NCBI GenBank assembly: GCA_020634165.1
Contig: JACKCF010000001.1
Span: 2,294,001-2,358,000 of the forward strand
Reading direction: 5' to 3'
Source of the DNA: Anaerolineaceae bacterium
Lineage (GTDB): Bacteria > Chloroflexota > Anaerolineae > Aggregatilineales > Phototrophicaceae
Length of the DNA stretch: 64,000 nucleotides
Every line of letters begins with the position of its first letter. The stretch's first letter is position 1. The notes under the pieces are model-generated. The model saw nothing but the letters and a program-made list of their open reading frames with translations, made no database searches and was not told the origin of the DNA. Shown piece after piece: positions 17,672 to 25,925 of this stretch. Both the position numbers and the translations under genes were made by a program.

Positions 17672-17701
17672 TACCAACTTGTCCATTTCAGGGTCCTGAC
17701 T

Positions 17702-19351
17702 ATGTCCTCCCGTTTGATGCGCCAACACCGCAGACGCCCATCCCTTGCGCTACCCCTGCTCTCTTTGGCGATGGTGCTGGGTGCGGGTGTGCTGTTCATT
17801 ACAGAGTTACTTGGATTTACTCAGCGTGAGCAGCTCTTGTCTGCGGACCTCACGCTCGGCGGGGTGCCAGTCGGTAATCTGCCGTTGGAATTGGCTTCAG
17901 CACAACTTGAAGAAGCTTATGCCCAACCGATTGTGCTTTACTACAATGATTCCCCGATACTGCTACAGCCGGACACGGTGGGTTTTCGCATCAGTACGAC
18001 GTCTATGCTGGCGGACGCTACCGCTGCCGGCGAAACTGGCGGCGGTTTCTGGACTCGCTTTGTCAATTATCTGCTGGGCCAGGAAGCCTCTGCCCGACGC
18101 GATATTCCTCTTGATGCCGATTATCAGGTGAATGCCGTCAGAACGGTGCTGGAAGACATTGCCGCTCGCTATGACCAGATTTCCGGGCAATCCGTTTATG
18201 ACACCTCGACGCTCACAACCTTTGGTGGCGGTGGTGGCTATGAAATCGACATTGAAGCTGCCCTCCCCATGATTGATGCCGCACTGAATTCACCATTTGA
18301 TCGTATTGTTAATCTGCCCATCACGGATCGGCAGAGCGGGATTGCCGATCTGAATTCGCTGCGCGATTTGATTATTAATTACCTGGACAACCGGGGCTTT
18401 ATTTACGACGGCCAAACAACTGTCGCATCCATATTCATCCAAGACCTGACTACAGGTGAGGAAATTAATATCCTGGGAGATGTTGCTTACACGGCTGCCA
18501 GTACTGTGAAAGTCGCCATCAATCTGGCTTTCATGAGTGTGCTTGATAATGAGGTCACACAGGATGAGGCGTGGCTGATGGCAAACTCGCTTTTATGCAG
18601 CTCGAACTCAACATCCAACCTGATTATGTCGACGTATCTGGGCAACGGCGATCAATTTACCGGGATTGAGCGTGTGCGCGATATGATGCAGGATATTGGC
18701 CTGACGAACTCTTACCTACTATCACCATTGGTGGATGGCTCGCCGGATCAGGTGTTTGGGGCTGTGACACGGCCACAAACATCACCTAATCCCAACTTCA
18801 ACACGGGGGCTGATCCTTACAACCAGACGACCGCCGAAGACCTGGGAACGTTGTTCAGCCTATTGTATGACTGCGCAGAATTCGGGTCGGGTCTCGCGTC
18901 GATTTATGAGGGAGACATCACCCCGCATGAGTGCCGACAATTGATCGAGCTAATGAGCGCCAATGATCTGGAAAGATTGCTACAGGGTGGTGTTCCGCAA
19001 GGGACACGCATTTCCCATAAGAATGGCTGGTTTGGAGAGACTGCTGGCGAAGCGGGCATCGTTTATTCCCCAAATGGGCGCAACTATGTGATTTCGGTGT
19101 TCTTATGGCAGGATACGCCGGAGGACTTCCAAATCTATGCCGAGCTTTGGCCGATCATCGAGGACATTTCCAGGGCCGCATGGAATCACTTCAATCCAGA
19201 TCAGGCGCTGATCCAGGCACGCACTGACCTACCGACAGCGGCGGCGGAGTGCTCGACCCGTGATGCTGATGGCAATACAATCTACAACTATCTACCGCCT
19301 TATGGTGAGGTAGACCTCGATAATATCAACGGCTGGCGAGAAACACAGTAA
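17702..19351 (+). CDS. Membrane-anchored beta-lactamase/transpeptidase-fold serine enzyme with PG-binding-like N domain
   Basis: 549 residues. A membrane helix at about 16-38 is followed by a domain resembling PG_binding_4 (the VanW-associated type: LTLGGVPVGNLPLELASAQL). From about 240 comes a class A beta-lactamase-like domain: nucleophile motif STVK at 267-270, an SxN-like motif (SSNSTSN, 300-306) and KNG in ISHKNGWFGE near 440. Such proteins may be beta-lactamases, DD-peptidases or unrelated serine hydrolases; the context of LCP, wall hydrolase and mucin-like genes favours a wall role. It ends 13 bases from the convergent RsbW-like gene with no terminator visible between. Confidence 0.85.
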   Translation: MSSRLMRQHRRRPSLALPLLSLAMVLGAGVLFITELLGFTQREQLLSADLTLGGVPVGNLPLELASAQLEEAYAQPIVLYYNDSPILLQPDTVGFRISTTSMLADATAAGETGGGFWTRFVNYLLGQEASARRDIPLDADYQVNAVRTVLEDIAARYDQISGQSVYDTSTLTTFGGGGGYEIDIEAALPMIDAALNSPFDRIVNLPITDRQSGIADLNSLRDLIINYLDNRGFIYDGQTTVASIFIQDLTTGEEINILGDVAYTAASTVKVAINLAFMSVLDNEVTQDEAWLMANSLLCSSNSTSNLIMSTYLGNGDQFTGIERVRDMMQDIGLTNSYLLSPLVDGSPDQVFGAVTRPQTSPNPNFNTGADPYNQTTAEDLGTLFSLLYDCAEFGSGLASIYEGDITPHECRQLIELMSANDLERLLQGGVPQGTRISHKNGWFGETAGEAGIVYSPNGRNYVISVFLWQDTPEDFQIYAELWPIIEDISRAAWNHFNPDQALIQARTDLPTAAAECSTRDADGNTIYNYLPPYGEVDLDNINGWRETQ

Positions 19352-19364
19352 ATGCGCCTGGGAT

Positions 19365-19790
19365 TTACTTGATGTATTTTGCCATCACAATCTGATTGCG
19401 GCCAGCAGTGGCTGTGTAGCTAATTGCATCCACATATTGCTTGACGAAATAGACACCCCAGCCCCCTTTTTCTCGCTTTTCAAGGGGGGTTTCTGGATCA
19501 GGTTCCGGGTTGTCGAGTGGATTATAGGAGGGTGCATCATCGGCAATGGTTACGATCACCTGTGTATCGTCACGGCGGACTTCAACATCGATGAATGCAA
19601 AGGATGTATCTTGCGGTGGATAACCATGTTCGACGATGTTAGTGACTAATTCCTCGACCGCGATCTGAAGCTGGTGAATCCCGTCATCGCCCATACCCAT
19701 GCGCTGGGCCGCAGTGGCTACAAATAATACAGCCTGACGGACCTGCTCCATTGTAGCGGGAATTCGTATTGCGCTTTTGGATGAGGCCAT
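19365..19790 (-). CDS. Anti-sigma factor / serine kinase, RsbW-SpoIIAB-like ATPase
   Basis: 141-residue stand-alone HATPase of the RsbW class, which in known systems bind a sigma factor and phosphorylate a STAS-domain antagonist. The N box is EELVTNIVEHGY (about 47-58), G1 is DDAPSYNP, and the lid/G2 region reads EKGGWGVYFVKQYVD. It lies 62 bases downstream of the STAS gene on the same strand, the normal partner arrangement. No sigma factor gene is in the window, so the target is unknown. Confidence 0.9.
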   Translation of the reverse strand: MASSKSAIRIPATMEQVRQAVLFVATAAQRMGMGDDGIHQLQIAVEELVTNIVEHGYPPQDTSFAFIDVEVRRDDTQVIVTIADDAPSYNPLDNPEPDPETPLEKREKGGWGVYFVKQYVDAISYTATAGRNQIVMAKYIK

Positions 19791-19852
19791 AAGGGTCTCC
19801 GGCGCTAAAAACTCTCCGTTGTTGACGAAAAGACGAATCTATTTATTGGGAA

Positions 19853-20188
19853 CTAATAGCTGGTAATGGCCGCGGACTGCGATTCGTAGATATTGAGAAT
19901 AGAATCCAGGCCGGACATTTCGAGTACTTCCATCACGCGGTCCGATGGTTGGGCAATGCGCAGATCACCTGACGCGCGCTTGGTCCCTTTCAGGCCGACG
20001 ACAATTTCACGCAGTCCCGCGCTGCTCATGTATTCCACATTACTCAGGTCCAGGACAAGATGGACTCGCCCCCCATTGATCTGTTGGCTGATAGCTTGGC
20101 CCAGTTCATTTGCATTCATACTGTCTACACGTCCACTGACTTCGACCAGCGTCACCTGCTGGTGGTCAGTCACGTTGATTTCGATCAT
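19853..20188 (-). CDS. STAS-domain anti-sigma factor antagonist, RsbV-SpoIIAA-like
   Basis: 111 residues, one STAS domain. The phosphorylation-site segment reads DLSNVEYMSSAGLREIV, with the serine pair at about 57-58 where RsbV/SpoIIAA are phosphorylated. GGAG lies 8 bases before the ATG at 20188. Together with the RsbW-like gene it forms a partner-switching pair, probably controlling a stress or envelope response; the output is not shown by the sequence. Confidence 0.92.
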   Translation of the reverse strand: MIEINVTDHQQVTLVEVSGRVDSMNANELGQAISQQINGGRVHLVLDLSNVEYMSSAGLREIVVGLKGTKRASGDLRIAQPSDRVMEVLEMSGLDSILNIYESQSAAITSY

Positions 20189-20315
20189 GCCGCAGCTCCT
20201 CAGTAAGGTCCGTCGCAGTATACCATATTCTAAATATTGTTAAGCAAAAACCAATGGTGGCATGATACTATTGCAGGCAACTTTCAGAAAATTGAGTGTA
20301 TCAGGTGGTTAGGTT

Positions 20316-20585
20316 ATGGATTGGGGTTATGTAACAGCGGTTGCTCTGCTATTCAGTGTGTTACTTATTGCCACACAACGCATGATTGAACGGCATCGGC
20401 GATTCATGCGCGGTTTTGTGATTGTGCTGGCTGTCCTGCTGATGATTCGCTACACGCTCCAGTTAGAAAATATCGTCGCGTATCTCATTGCCCTGTGCGT
20501 CAGTTTTATATTCTGGCTGCTAATTGGCCGATACAACCCCGCGCCAACAGACGACAAAATCAAAGTGTTTGGACTGGATGACTAG
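20316..20585 (+). CDS. Small membrane protein, function unknown
   Basis: 89 residues with three predicted membrane helices: about 4-20 (VTAVALLFSVLLIATQ), 31-47 (FVIVLAVLLMIRYTL) and 52-70 (IVAYLIALCVSFIFWLLIG), followed by a short charged tail ending KVFGLDD. A basic loop (RMIERHRRFMRG) links helices one and two. It is not recognised as a known family. It stands alone between divergent and convergent neighbours and has its own terminator. Confidence 0.7.
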   Translation: MDWGYVTAVALLFSVLLIATQRMIERHRRFMRGFVIVLAVLLMIRYTLQLENIVAYLIALCVSFIFWLLIGRYNPAPTDDKIKVFGLDD

Positions 20586-20591
20586 GTAAAA

Positions 20592-20620
20592 AAAGAGCAT
20601 GTCTGAGCATGCTCTTTCTT
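20592..20620. terminator. Intrinsic terminator between the small membrane protein and mrp
   Basis: AAAGAGCATG, six-base loop, CATGCTCTTT followed by CTT. An A-run precedes it, so it may serve both convergent genes (20585 and 20640). Confidence 0.8.
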
Positions 20621-20639
20621 ATTGATATGTCCCTGCATT

Positions 20640-21692
20640 TTAGCCAATGATGTTGATCGGGATGACGTCCGAGTTCTGCATCATGACGACGCTAACACGC
20701 GCCGCTACTGTCCGTGCAAGTTCGGCAAATGCCTGCCCAGGTGATGAGTCAGGATCAGTTGCGACAACGGGGCGACCATAATCGCCACCTTCGCGCACAT
20801 TTGCAGCCATCGGAATACGACCGAGGAACGGAACATCGCGCTCGGTCGCAAACTCTTCGCCGCCACCACTACCAAAGAACTCCCCTGCCATATTTTCCAC
20901 GACACCGAGCACAGGCACATCAAGCTGATCGAACATCGCGCTGGCGCGGAGAGCATCTGAGATTGCGACTGACTGCGGTTGTGTCACGATAATGGCACCT
21001 GCCAACGGGAATGACTGTGCCAGTGACAGCGGTGCATCACCGGTACCAGGTGGCAGGTCAACGATCATGTAATCAAGTTTGTCCCAATTGACATCGGTGA
21101 AAAACTGGCGAATGGCGCTGTGCAGCATGGGGCCACGCATAATCATAGGTTTGTCCGGGCTGGTCAGGAAGCCGGTACTCATAACCTGAACGCCATAGGA
21201 TTCAATTGGCTGCATTTTGTTATTAACGACCGTAGGGCGACCTGTTGCAAGGCCGACCATCTGCGGCACATTCGGGTTGAGGATGTCGGCATCAATCAGG
21301 CCGACTTTTGCGCCTTCCTGGGCGAGTGCAACCGCCAGATTGACGGATACCGTGCTCTTGCCAACGCCGCCCTTGCCGCTCGATACAGCGATAATGCTGC
21401 GCATGGGGGCATTCAATTGGCCCTGAATACGGCGATCAACAGGTACCTGAGAATCCCACTTGATAGTGAGATTTTCAATACCAGCTACTTTGCCGATGAC
21501 AGCATCATTACACAGGCGAACAAAGACGTCCTTAAGGGGGCATGCTGGCGTCGTCAACACGATGGTAAAACTCGCTGTGCTACCCTCTATCGAGAGATCA
21601 CGAACCATATTCAGCGAGACAATATCTTTATGCAGTTCAGGTTCAATGACGGTGCTCAAGGCTGCCATCACCTGTTCTTTAATATCACTCAT
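20640..21692 (-). CDS. Mrp/ApbC-family P-loop Fe-S carrier ATPase
   Basis: 350 residues. An N-terminal MIP18/DUF59 domain (about 1-90, with TTPACPLKDVF) is joined to a ParA-like ATPase with deviant Walker A SSGKGGVGKST (104-114) and VDLPPGTGDAPL. Mrp proteins bind and transfer Fe-S clusters. The CxxC pair that many relatives use for the bridging cluster is absent: the segment reads ENMAGEFFGSGGGEEF. Variants without CxxC are common, so cluster binding here is uncertain. The ATG at 21692 is preferred (TGAGG 8 bases upstream) over an adjacent TTG. It is the second DUF59 protein in the window. Confidence 0.93.
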   Translation of the reverse strand: MSDIKEQVMAALSTVIEPELHKDIVSLNMVRDLSIEGSTASFTIVLTTPACPLKDVFVRLCNDAVIGKVAGIENLTIKWDSQVPVDRRIQGQLNAPMRSIIAVSSGKGGVGKSTVSVNLAVALAQEGAKVGLIDADILNPNVPQMVGLATGRPTVVNNKMQPIESYGVQVMSTGFLTSPDKPMIMRGPMLHSAIRQFFTDVNWDKLDYMIVDLPPGTGDAPLSLAQSFPLAGAIIVTQPQSVAISDALRASAMFDQLDVPVLGVVENMAGEFFGSGGGEEFATERDVPFLGRIPMAANVREGGDYGRPVVATDPDSSPGQAFAELARTVAARVSVVMMQNSDVIPINIIG

Positions 21693-21921
21693 CAAAAGTA
21701 CCTCATATCAACTATGTAGTGAATTACGTTGAAGCTTTACGTATGATAACCAGTGTATCACGCCAGAAATCACATGCCGATAGTCGCTACGTCACAGGCT
21801 TGCTATGTCATTCATCTGTGTCGTTCCCATAACATCTACAGAGGCATGATTCGATTTTCAGTATGTACTGCTTCTTGACGCTACACCTCAAGAGCAACTT
21901 ACTTATTCTGTGCCTAATAAA

Positions 21922-21952
21922 CAAAAAGCCCGGTCAAAAATGGCCAGGCTTT
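21922..21952 (-). terminator. Intrinsic terminator of the nuo unit
   Basis: Read on the minus strand: AAAGCCTGGCCA, short A-rich loop, TGACCGGGCTTTTTG with one mismatch and a T-run, 24 bases after the nuoI stop. The remaining 21693-21921 stretch has no gene and should hold the mrp promoter. Confidence 0.75.
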
Positions 21953-21975
21953 CGTAGTCATGCAATCAGAGAAAA

Positions 21976-22824
21976 TTAGCTATCGGATTCCTCATCACGC
22001 TTGGCCGCGCGAGCAGCCTTACGACGGAGCGCCGCCTCACGGCGTTTGCGTTTTTCTTCTTCATCATCCTGGGCAGCAGCAGCGGGCTTAGGTGCCTCGG
22101 CAACAGGAGCAGGCGTTTCAGGAGCGGCTGCCGCTTCTTTGCGGGCACGGACGGCTTCGCGCTTTTCTTCGCGTGCTTCGGTTGCTTTGTTATCGCGGCT
22201 GGAGCCACCACGACGCGCTTCTTTCTGAGCGTCTTTGTGCTCCCAGCCACCACGCGCTTCGGCCTCTTCGACTGCGCGAGTTGGCGCGATGGTGTTCCAG
22301 TAACGGAATTCCTTGGACAGTTTGTCCTTGTCGAAAATGTGGTTGGTCGTGCGGTCGTAGCTGGCAAGCTCGTAATCATGATCCATCTTGATGGCATCGA
22401 ATGGGCAGAATTCCGCGCAGAAGCCACAATTCATGCAGATGTCGATGTCAATGAAGAAGGCTTCTGGCTCTGGCACAGGGCGGCCTGTTTCAGGATCATT
22501 GCTACGCACAATCCAGATACACTGTGGCGGGCATACTTTGGAGCAGATACCGCAGCTTGTACACCAATCCTTGCCGGGACGATCTTCATGGTCGTAATTT
22601 TCAACGACGAGGAATGGCACAAAACGGAAGCGCTCCGGCATGGCCAGTTTTTCGTCAGGATACTGCACTGTAAATGCACCCTGCGCTTCCACACCCTGGC
22701 GAACCTCAAAATTATTGAGATCGGGCGCATATTTACGGAAGCCGTAGCGCACGTCATCCACATAAGTTTCAAGGAAATGGCGGAGTGTTACCCACATCCC
22801 CTTGGCAAAGCCTACACCATTCAT
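21976..22824 (-). CDS. nuoI: NADH-quinone oxidoreductase subunit I with long basic C-terminal tail
   Basis: 282 residues. Carries the two 4Fe-4S clusters (N6a/N6b) of complex I: CTSCGICSKVCP (C88, C91, C94, C98) and CMNCGFCAEFCP (C130, C133, C136, C140). The ATG at 22824 has GAGG upstream; a TTG 48 bases earlier would nearly touch the nuoCD stop and has no site. Known NuoI proteins end near 160-200 residues; here about 100 extra residues follow, rich in Ala, Glu, Lys and Arg. The last part (260-275, KRREAALRRKAARAAK) is almost the same as the end of NuoB in this operon. The gene closes the iscX-nuoB-nuoCD-nuoI unit. Confidence 0.94.
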   Translation of the reverse strand: MNGVGFAKGMWVTLRHFLETYVDDVRYGFRKYAPDLNNFEVRQGVEAQGAFTVQYPDEKLAMPERFRFVPFLVVENYDHEDRPGKDWCTSCGICSKVCPPQCIWIVRSNDPETGRPVPEPEAFFIDIDICMNCGFCAEFCPFDAIKMDHDYELASYDRTTNHIFDKDKLSKEFRYWNTIAPTRAVEEAEARGGWEHKDAQKEARRGGSSRDNKATEAREEKREAVRARKEAAAAPETPAPVAEAPKPAAAAQDDEEEKRKRREAALRRKAARAAKRDEESDS

Positions 22825-22881
22825 AACCACCTCGTCGTTATTGCTAGCAAACGCCCAGCAAATTGGTTTCAAAAATCAGCG

Positions 22882-24765
22882 TTAGCGGTCTGTTTCACCC
22901 AGCACGATGTCAATACTGCCCAAAATGGCGACGACATCAGCAACTTTCGCACCCGTTGACATCAAGCCCAGTGGGGTGAGATTGATGAAGCTTGGGGCGC
23001 GAACATGATAGCGCCAGGGGTTGGCTGCCGCGCGTTTGTCACCTGCGCTGACGACATAGTAACCCAGCTCGCCCTTGCCATTTTCAACACGGCCATAAGC
23101 CTCGCCAATCGGCACTTTGCTGGAATATGCCGCATTGTTCTCATTCACAGGTTCGCCCTGCGTGTATTCAAGACGTGGCAAAAGCTGCTTGAGGATACGC
23201 ACACTTTCACGCATTTCCTGCAAGCGAACTTTGTAACGTGCATACATGTCACCTTCATCCTGAACGGCAACATCGAAGTCAAGTTCAGGATAGATGCTGT
23301 ATGGGTCTGACTTGCGGATGTCGTAAGCGACGCCACTACCACGCAGGACTGGCCCCGCCGCGCTGTAATTGATGGCATCTTCGCGACTGATGTAGCCGAC
23401 GCCTTTAGCACGCGCCTGAATAATTTCGTTCTGGGTCAGGTACTCATCCACTTCATCAATACTACGCGGAATGCGCTCATTAATCATCTCGGTCAGGAAC
23501 TTCATAGTGTTGGTATCGCGAACACGGTCATTCATGAGGTTGCTGACGCTGTGCAGACGTTCCGGCAGGTCAGCGAAGACGCCGCCAAAGCGCATGTAAT
23601 TACACATCATGCGGCTGCCTGCGACTGCCTCGAAGAAGTCCAGGATACGTTCACGTTCCTGAATAAAGTAAAGCACAGGCGTGAAGAAAGCGCCCAGGTC
23701 GTTCAGCCAGAAGCCGATGCCCCACAAGTGGTTCACAATACGTGTCAACTCAACCATCAGCACACGGAGGACTTCTGTACGGTAGGTTGGCGGTGTGTAT
23801 TTCGCTCCTAATGACAGAAGCTGCTCAACAGCCAGCACGTAACCGTGATTGTTGCCCATGCTGGAAATATAGTCGAGGCGATCTGTGAACGGAATGTTAT
23901 GCAGGAAGGTATTGCGCTCGCCGATTTTTTCGTGATTACGGTGCAGGTAACCCATAACAGGTTCTAGCGCCGTCACAGTTTCGCCATCGAGTTCCATAAT
24001 CATGCGGAACACGCCGTGCGTACTCGGATGATGTGGCCCCATGTTGACGATAAGCTGATCGGTACGAACGCCATTATGATCGACGACATGTTCTGTATCT
24101 ACGCCCATGCCAAAGGCCTGATACATGTTTGTCTCTGAAATATCGTTCAAACGCGACAGGTCGACGTCGGCTGGATATGACACATTTTTGCCGAAGACAT
24201 TCTTCTCTTCCGCGCGGTGAATGTGGCCAGCAGGCCAGCGGCTGCCAAACGGTTTATGATCTTCTTCGTAGTAGGCTTCTTTCCAGTCCTTACGCAGAGG
24301 GTGGCCGTTGAAGCCTTCCCATAGCAGAATGCGCTGAAGGTTGGGATGACCTTCAAACTTAATGCCCATAAGATCATAGGCTTCGCGTTCCTGGAAGTCA
24401 GCACCCATCCAGATGGGGGTCAAAGAAGGTAAGGTCGCGCTAGAGCGATCCGTTTGTGCTTTGAATACAAGCGCTGATCCGCCTGTTGTGCGGTAGGCAT
24501 GATAGACCATCTCAAGATGATCTTCCGAGTGAACGCCCTCACCCAGGTAGTCTACTGCCGTTGCACTCGACAAGAAGTCGAAGCCGAGTTCATTCTTGAT
24601 GTAACGGGCTGCTTCCTGAAGTTTATCCGCAGAAATAATAACGCCCGAATATCCCTGACGGTCATCGTCAGAGACATCAGCCGGAAAGCGCTGTTTGAGT
24701 TTGCCGATGGCATCTTCTATGGTGCCAATACCTATTTGTTCTTCGGGAATTGTCATATCGACCAT
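22882..24765 (-). CDS. nuoCD: Fused NADH-quinone oxidoreductase subunits C and D
   Basis: 627 residues. Residues about 1-190 are the 30-kDa NuoC domain (WMGADFQEREAYDLMGIKFE, GHPNLQRILLWEGFNGHPLR). Residues about 225-627 are NuoD, the 49-kDa quinone-site subunit (VNMGPHHPSTHGVFRMI, GYLHRNHEKIGERNTFL, and the C-terminal GSIDIVLGETDR). The fusion is known from enterobacteria and other groups. It starts 3 bases after the nuoB stop, and the ribosome site (AAGGAAGG) lies inside the end of nuoB. The remaining complex I genes are not in the window. Confidence 0.96.
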   Translation of the reverse strand: MVDMTIPEEQIGIGTIEDAIGKLKQRFPADVSDDDRQGYSGVIISADKLQEAARYIKNELGFDFLSSATAVDYLGEGVHSEDHLEMVYHAYRTTGGSALVFKAQTDRSSATLPSLTPIWMGADFQEREAYDLMGIKFEGHPNLQRILLWEGFNGHPLRKDWKEAYYEEDHKPFGSRWPAGHIHRAEEKNVFGKNVSYPADVDLSRLNDISETNMYQAFGMGVDTEHVVDHNGVRTDQLIVNMGPHHPSTHGVFRMIMELDGETVTALEPVMGYLHRNHEKIGERNTFLHNIPFTDRLDYISSMGNNHGYVLAVEQLLSLGAKYTPPTYRTEVLRVLMVELTRIVNHLWGIGFWLNDLGAFFTPVLYFIQERERILDFFEAVAGSRMMCNYMRFGGVFADLPERLHSVSNLMNDRVRDTNTMKFLTEMINERIPRSIDEVDEYLTQNEIIQARAKGVGYISREDAINYSAAGPVLRGSGVAYDIRKSDPYSIYPELDFDVAVQDEGDMYARYKVRLQEMRESVRILKQLLPRLEYTQGEPVNENNAAYSSKVPIGEAYGRVENGKGELGYYVVSAGDKRAAANPWRYHVRAPSFINLTPLGLMSTGAKVADVVAILGSIDIVLGETDR

Positions 24766-24768
24766 TGG

Positions 24769-25644
24769 TTAGCCTTCCTTCGCCTTGCGGGCGGCTTTGC
24801 GCTGGATTGCGTTTTCTCTGCGTTTGACGCGCAAAGCTTCAATTGCATCCGCTGACATCCCCACCTGGGAGAATGACTTGATTTCCACTGATTCATCAAT
24901 TGCCGCAGCGGCTTTCGGTTTGGTCGCAACAGCGGCAGCCTGTTCCGCGCCAAAGGCTGGCAGGTCACGGGCAGCATTCAATTGATAAACGGGTTCTTCT
25001 GTTTGTGCACGCGCAGCAGCTTCCGCCTGACGACGGATCATGTCCATCTGACGCGGATCAATAATATCAGGACCGAGAATGGGTACGGGGGTTGGTTCCG
25101 AGGGGCCAACACCATACCAGGGCACATCGTCCGCGACCTGCAGAGACTGGCCATCGATCTTCTTCTGGAGTGCGATCAAGCCGTACATCAATGCCTGTGG
25201 GGTTGGTGGGCAACCAGGCACGTAGACATCAACCGGAAGATATTTATCGATACCGGAAACCACGTTATAGCCCTCTTTAAAGGGACCACCACCGCTTGCA
25301 CAAGCTCCCATCGCCAGGACGTACTTGGGTTCCGGCATCTGGTTGTAAAGGCGCACAATCGGGACGATCATCTTCTTGGTTACCGTACCAGAAACAATCA
25401 TGAGGTCCGACTGCCGAGGCGTGGCTCGCATGACTTCCATACCGAAGCGAGAGAAGTCAAAACGAGAAGATGCCGTCGCGATCATTTCAATCGCACAGCA
25501 TGCCAAGCCAAACAGCATCGGCCACATTGAATTGCGCCGTCCCCAGTTATAAACGCTTGTCAAACTGGTAATGGCGATATTGTTTTGAAGTTCAACTGGT
25601 ATCGGATACTCAGTCTTATTCAATTCTTGCAGATTGAGTTCCAT
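24769..25644 (-). CDS. nuoB: NADH-quinone oxidoreductase subunit B with C-terminal extension
   Basis: 291 residues. The N-terminal 180 form the NuoB/PSST core that binds cluster N2: tandem C49-C50 (GLACCAIEMIA), C115 (AMGACASGGG) and C145 (VPGCPPTPQALMYGL), all present. A normal NuoB ends near residue 180; this one carries about 110 more residues with no known domain, ending KRRENAIQRKAARKAKEG. That end is nearly repeated at the end of NuoI. The gene begins directly after the iscX stop codon, and nuoCD follows within 3 bases. Confidence 0.95.
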   Translation of the reverse strand: MELNLQELNKTEYPIPVELQNNIAITSLTSVYNWGRRNSMWPMLFGLACCAIEMIATASSRFDFSRFGMEVMRATPRQSDLMIVSGTVTKKMIVPIVRLYNQMPEPKYVLAMGACASGGGPFKEGYNVVSGIDKYLPVDVYVPGCPPTPQALMYGLIALQKKIDGQSLQVADDVPWYGVGPSEPTPVPILGPDIIDPRQMDMIRRQAEAAARAQTEEPVYQLNAARDLPAFGAEQAAAVATKPKAAAAIDESVEIKSFSQVGMSADAIEALRVKRRENAIQRKAARKAKEG

Positions 25645-25857
25645 TTAGCCCATCTTCTCCTCATACCACTCCCGCAAGATCGCATTCAGAATGCCTTCAT
25701 TTGCCAGCGCAGGGTCATCCGCGAAGTTTGGAAGCGCCACTATCATTTTATACAACTCATCAATGCCAACGTCATCAATGATGATATCTGGATAAGTGTC
25801 TATCAGGCAGCAAACAATCTCGTAACTTGCGTCCCAATATAACGCATCAAGACTCAT
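25645..25857 (-). CDS. iscX: IscX/YfhJ-like Fe-S assembly protein
   Basis: 70 residues. It follows the IscX pattern closely: a tryptophan and S-x-EI near the start (YWDASYEIV), a D-x-YPD motif (DTYPD), a central helix, F-x-DDP (FADDP), then ANEGILNAILREWYEE. IscX is a small acidic protein that binds iron and the cysteine desulfurase IscS and tunes Fe-S assembly. Its stop codon abuts the nuoB start, so it is co-transcribed with three Fe-S subunits of complex I. No isc genes are near. The ribosome site is weak. The family call rests on these motifs; the link to complex I is inference. Confidence 0.83.
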   Translation of the reverse strand: MSLDALYWDASYEIVCCLIDTYPDIIIDDVGIDELYKMIVALPNFADDPALANEGILNAILREWYEEKMG

Positions 25858-25925
25858 ATAAGGTACCGAATTTCTACCTGCTTTGCGAGTCCGCGTACTG
25901 CGTGATGCAGACGTGCCAACGATCG

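Noticed and set aside
22825..22872. Longer NuoI starting at TTG 22872
   Set aside because: No ribosome site and a rare start; the ATG at 22824 has GAGG and gives the usual NuoI N-terminus.
22000..24825. Recent DNA duplication as the cause of the shared NuoB/NuoI tails
   Set aside because: The peptides match but the codons differ at many positions, so a recent copy is unlikely.
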